The notes beneath the pieces were generated by a model that was given only the letters and a program-made list of their open reading frames with translations, was not told the origin of the DNA and did not search any database. 64,000 nucleotides of DNA from Scytolyngbya sp. HA4215-MV1. Lineage in GTDB: Bacteria > Cyanobacteriota > Cyanobacteriia > Leptolyngbyales > Leptolyngbyaceae. The number at the start of each line of letters is the position of its first letter. Position 1 is the first letter of the stretch. This document shows, piece after piece, positions 61,123 through 64,000 of this stretch. A program made the translations under genes and the position numbers. The stretch is from positions 62,001 to 126,000 of the forward strand of contig JAHHIA010000013.1 of the NCBI GenBank assembly GCA_019359045.1, given 5' to 3'.

Positions 61123-61172
61123 CTTTGCATTCCGACCCTGAATCAATTCCCGATCGGATTCAAACCAGGTTC

Positions 61173-64000
61173 CTAAATAAACGAGAAGAAGAAGAAGTTG
61201 CTCGACAAGGTTCCTCCAACCCCACCATCAGAAACCGTAAATTTGAAGAAATCATTCCCCAATGGAGTAGTGATGAGTTCGTAACTGATGAGACCCTGGT
61301 CAATGTCTTGCTGAGTAAAGGTACTCCCAGTAGCCAGAGCAACCCCTGCCTTCTTCAGTACCCCATAGGTTGGAGCCTGGTTGATCGTGTAGGTGACTTG
61401 AACTGGAGTGTTGTCCACATCGCTGTATTGCAACACGTTGTTGTTGATAGCAACGGGGGCAAAGAGCACCGCAGGAATGGTCAGTTCCTGGTTAGCAACC
61501 AACAGGGGTGCATCGTTCACTGGATTAATGGTGATGGAGAAGGTGCGGTTGTTGAGCGGTGGTGTAGTGCCATCAGTAACGTTGAACCGGAAGAAATCGC
61601 TGATGTTTTCGTCGCCATTGTGGACGTAGGTAATCCGACCCAGGCTGATATCTTCCTGGGTAAAGGTATCGTTAATCGCCAGAGCAACACCGTTCTTCTT
61701 CAAGATGCCATTGGCAGGTAAAACCGTTAAGGTATAGACGATCGCCGAAGCGGGCGTATCCGGATCGGTGACCTTCAAGAAGCTATCACTAATGTTGAGT
61801 GCGCCCCCTTCATCAATGATTAACGGGATGTTGGTTGTCAGCACAGGTGGGTCGGGCTGAGGTGTGACATTGATAGTGAAGGCAGTCGTGCCAATGTTGC
61901 CCCCTGATCCGTCGGTCAGGGTAAAGGTAAAGTTGTCGATCGTGGTCTCGCTACCATTATGGAAGTAGGAGAGACGTCCTGCATCAATATCTGCCTGGGT
62001 AAAGGTACTGCCGTTTGTCAAAGTCGTGGTACCCAACCGCAAACTGCCATTGAGCGGTCCACGGGTCAGGGTGTAGACCAGTTGTGCCGTAGTGTTGTCG
62101 GGATCAATCGCTTTCAAGAACGCTGAGGTAATGGAAATATTGCCGTTCTCGTTGACCGTGACGGGGAGATTGAGCAGGGTAGGCACATCGTTTACTGGAG
62201 AAACGGTGATGCTAAAAGGTGTGGCGGGAATACTGCTCCCGGCAGAATCACTAACGGTGAAGACAAAGCCATCGCTGGTATTTTCGCCACCCAGATGCAG
62301 ATAGTTTATTAATCCGGCATCAATGTCTGCCTGGGTAAAGGTATCGCCTGAGTTGAGAATGGTCGTTCCGCGCCGCAAACTGCCATTGCTGGGAGCGGAT
62401 TGTAAGGTGTAGGTAATTTGACCAGGGGCATCTTCCGCATCAGTGACTTTCAGGAGACTACCCGTAATCTTGAGCGATTTTCCTTCAACAACAAACAGGG
62501 GATTGTTGTTAACTAAAAGGGGCGGATCATTGTCTGGGGCGACGACGATCGCGATCGTATCCAGGTCGCTCTTCGCTCCGCCACTGCCCGTATTGCCCTG
62601 ATCATTGACATTGATGCTCAGTGTATCGTTACCAAAGAAGTTAAGCACGCCTCGGTATGTCAGGTTATTCAGTGCGGTATTAATATCCGTCAGGTTACCG
62701 GTGAAGGTGAGCACGCTATCGTCGGTGCCATCTCCAGCCGTGAAAGTTAAACCATTAATCGAACTGAGAGTAATCACCCCATGGGTGACTGAAAGGGTAA
62801 CTTTCACCGCACTCAGCCCAGCATCCACATCGGCAATGCTGATACCGCCAATGATTAGGTCAAGGTCTTCCAGGATATTTTGCGGTCCGGCGGGGACAGT
62901 GATAATTGGGGCATCATTGGTAGGAGTTACCGTGACAGCGATCGTCTTGGTATCGCTGAGAGGACCGCCCACGCCTGTATTGCCCTGGTCATCGATCGCC
63001 AGGGTAATCGTATCGGCTCCATTGAAATCTTGATTGCCCCGATAGCGCAAGTTGGTCAAGGCAGCCTTAATATTCGCCAACGTGCCCGTAAAGGTCATGC
63101 TGCCATCTGCCGTGCCATCGCCCACGGTAAAGGTGAGACCTGTTAGCGCGCTCAGTGTCAAAACACCGTTTGCCGCAGACAGGGTGACGACAAGTTGCCC
63201 GGCAGCTGAATCCACATCATTGACATTAATGCCACTAATCACCAAATCTGTGTCTTCTGCCACGGTCTTGGCGCCTGGCACCGTAATCACAGGTGCGTCA
63301 TCCACCGCGTTGATGGTGATGTTGAGGGTATCGCTGTCAGTCTTGGCTCCGCCCGCTCCAGTGCTGCCCAGATCGCTCACACTCAAATTTAGGGTATCTG
63401 TGCCATTAAAGTTGGCATCGCCGCGATAGGTGAGGTCGTTGAGAGCCGTGTTGATGTTTGCCAGCGTGCCCGTGAAGGTCATACTCTTGCTGCCATTGCT
63501 GCCAGCCGTGAAGGTCAGCCCGGTGACGGAACTGAGGTTAATGAGGCCCTGGGCAACGGACAAGCTGACCCGCAGCGTACCAGAAAGGGCATCGATATCG
63601 GTAATGCTAATGCCGCTAAGGATGGCGATCGCATCCTCATCGACCGTAACTCCGCCAGTGGGCACCACGATCGCCGGAGCATCATTCACGGCGGTGACAT
63701 TGACATTAATTGTTTTGCTGGTGGAAAGGGGTGCTCCGCCTGTGTTGCCCTGATCATCCACACTGAGATTGATGATATCTGCGCCATTAAAGTCCAGATT
63801 GCCTTGATAGGTCAGTCCTGCGAGAGCTGCTTGAATATCACTCAAACTCCCTGTGAAAGTCATACTGCTATCGCTGGTGCCGTCCCCAGTGGTAAAGGTC
63901 AAGCCAGTCAGTGAACTGAGGGTGAGTTGTCCATTGGCAGCCGTTAGGGTAACCAGCAGTTGCCCACTGCCTGCATCAATGTCAGCGAGGGTGATGCCTG
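61173..64000 (-). CDS. Large cadherin/CSPG-repeat surface protein, C-terminal part (5' end outside window)
   Basis: At least 940 residues, running off the right edge of the window. From the N-terminal side there are about three complete and one partial cadherin-like repeats (DEDAIAILSGISITDIDALSGTL, GLTFTAGDGTDDSVLTFTGNLTD), then four CSPG/NG2-like repeats (TFTQADIDAGLINYLH, DTFTQEDISLGRITYVH, STFTQQDIDQGLISYEL). VNDAP and TFTQxDI motifs recur. Such proteins are secreted adhesins, often exported by type I systems. The end is unusual: NFFFFSFI followed by a stop, with no recognised C-terminal export or sorting domain. Confidence 0.85.
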   Translation of the reverse strand, partial: GITLADIDAGSGQLLVTLTAANGQLTLSSLTGLTFTTGDGTSDSSMTFTGSLSDIQAALAGLTYQGNLDFNGADIINLSVDDQGNTGGAPLSTSKTINVNVTAVNDAPAIVVPTGGVTVDEDAIAILSGISITDIDALSGTLRVSLSVAQGLINLSSVTGLTFTAGSNGSKSMTFTGTLANINTALNDLTYRGDANFNGTDTLNLSVSDLGSTGAGGAKTDSDTLNITINAVDDAPVITVPGAKTVAEDTDLVISGINVNDVDSAAGQLVVTLSAANGVLTLSALTGLTFTVGDGTADGSMTFTGTLANIKAALTNLRYRGNQDFNGADTITLAIDDQGNTGVGGPLSDTKTIAVTVTPTNDAPIITVPAGPQNILEDLDLIIGGISIADVDAGLSAVKVTLSVTHGVITLSSINGLTFTAGDGTDDSVLTFTGNLTDINTALNNLTYRGVLNFFGNDTLSINVNDQGNTGSGGAKSDLDTIAIVVAPDNDPPLLVNNNPLFVVEGKSLKITGSLLKVTDAEDAPGQITYTLQSAPSNGSLRRGTTILNSGDTFTQADIDAGLINYLHLGGENTSDGFVFTVSDSAGSSIPATPFSITVSPVNDVPTLLNLPVTVNENGNISITSAFLKAIDPDNTTAQLVYTLTRGPLNGSLRLGTTTLTNGSTFTQADIDAGRLSYFHNGSETTIDNFTFTLTDGSGGNIGTTAFTINVTPQPDPPVLTTNIPLIIDEGGALNISDSFLKVTDPDTPASAIVYTLTVLPANGILKKNGVALAINDTFTQEDISLGRITYVHNGDENISDFFRFNVTDGTTPPLNNRTFSITINPVNDAPLLVANQELTIPAVLFAPVAINNNVLQYSDVDNTPVQVTYTINQAPTYGVLKKAGVALATGSTFTQQDIDQGLISYELITTPLGNDFFKFTVSDGGVGGTLSSNFFFFSFI

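Noticed and set aside
60724-61146. 140-codon minus-strand frame opposite the Cys-rich protein
   Set aside because: The plus-strand frame has an organised Cys/His pattern; the opposite frame has none and overlaps the 61097-61122 hairpin.
62605-63753. Plus-strand frames opposite the cadherin-repeat gene
   Set aside because: They repeat with the period of the minus-strand domains and contain no family motif; they are shadows.

Overview
The window reads as chromosomal DNA of a cyanobacterium. The palindrome GCGATCGC (HIP1) recurs throughout. It carries a photosystem I gene (psaK), a homogentisate phytyltransferase / gamma-tocopherol methyltransferase pair, a CRR7-type NDH-1 factor, a SigF-type sigma factor, a GH100 neutral invertase, Ktr potassium transport genes, ABC1 kinase, pentapeptide-repeat, DICT and GAF-histidine-kinase proteins. 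Several small cyanobacterial protein families and the repeat-rich spacers suggest a filamentous, Leptolyngbya/Oscillatoria-like genome; that last step is inference. I see no tRNA, rRNA, CRISPR array, prophage or intact insertion sequence.

Layout. 1-9.6 kb: end of pgk and its terminator, a secreted TPR-CHAT protease-like protein, an exported WD40 propeller, two Nudix hydrolases, 1-Cys peroxiredoxin, folK, aspartoacylase-like protein and GH100 invertase. 9.6-11.1 kb: a long spacer holding two inverted-repeat elements and a 57-codon reading frame with a very good ribosome binding site. 11-16 kb: lspA and bioY (minus), bioB (plus), ABC1 kinase. 16-22.4 kb: sigF (minus), then a BI-1 family gene, followed by prfB with its programmed +1 frameshift, DUF3285, ybeY, dgkA, a trpG-like gene and a Tat-type MBL-fold protein in one direction. 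22.4-31.9 kb: geranylgeranyl-reductase-family gene, folP, slipin, RodZ-like protein, and a minus-strand set gamma-TMT, HPT, CRR7. 31.9-37.7 kb: ktrB, ktrA, a GT39-like transferase, a phosphatase, psaK. 38-47.4 kb: ackA, M48 protease, a K+ channel-like protein with an odd filter, a radical SAM protein next to a DICT / degenerate HD-GYP protein, pentapeptide protein, clpS with a CPBP protease. 47.6-57 kb: DapL-type aminotransferase, second phosphatase, HerA-like ATPase, GAF histidine kinase, SRPBCC protein, CsbD. 57-61 kb: an HxlR-receiver fusion divergent from SMP-30, ABM and AGE genes. 61.1-64 kb: 3' part of a large cadherin/CSPG-repeat surface protein running off the right edge.

Most genes are ordinary housekeeping or photosynthesis functions. 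The least explained parts are the HxlR-REC fusion and its divergent gene set (57.1-60.7 kb), the DICT / degenerate HD-GYP protein, the four TCTGGAC repeats before clpS, the nested-stem element at 22.62-22.75 kb, and the small reading frame and inverted repeats at 9.85-10.96 kb. No single novel system is proven by the sequence alone. Start codons were reassigned where a Shine-Dalgarno sequence or the family N-terminus argued for it; several genes appear to start with GTG or TTG.
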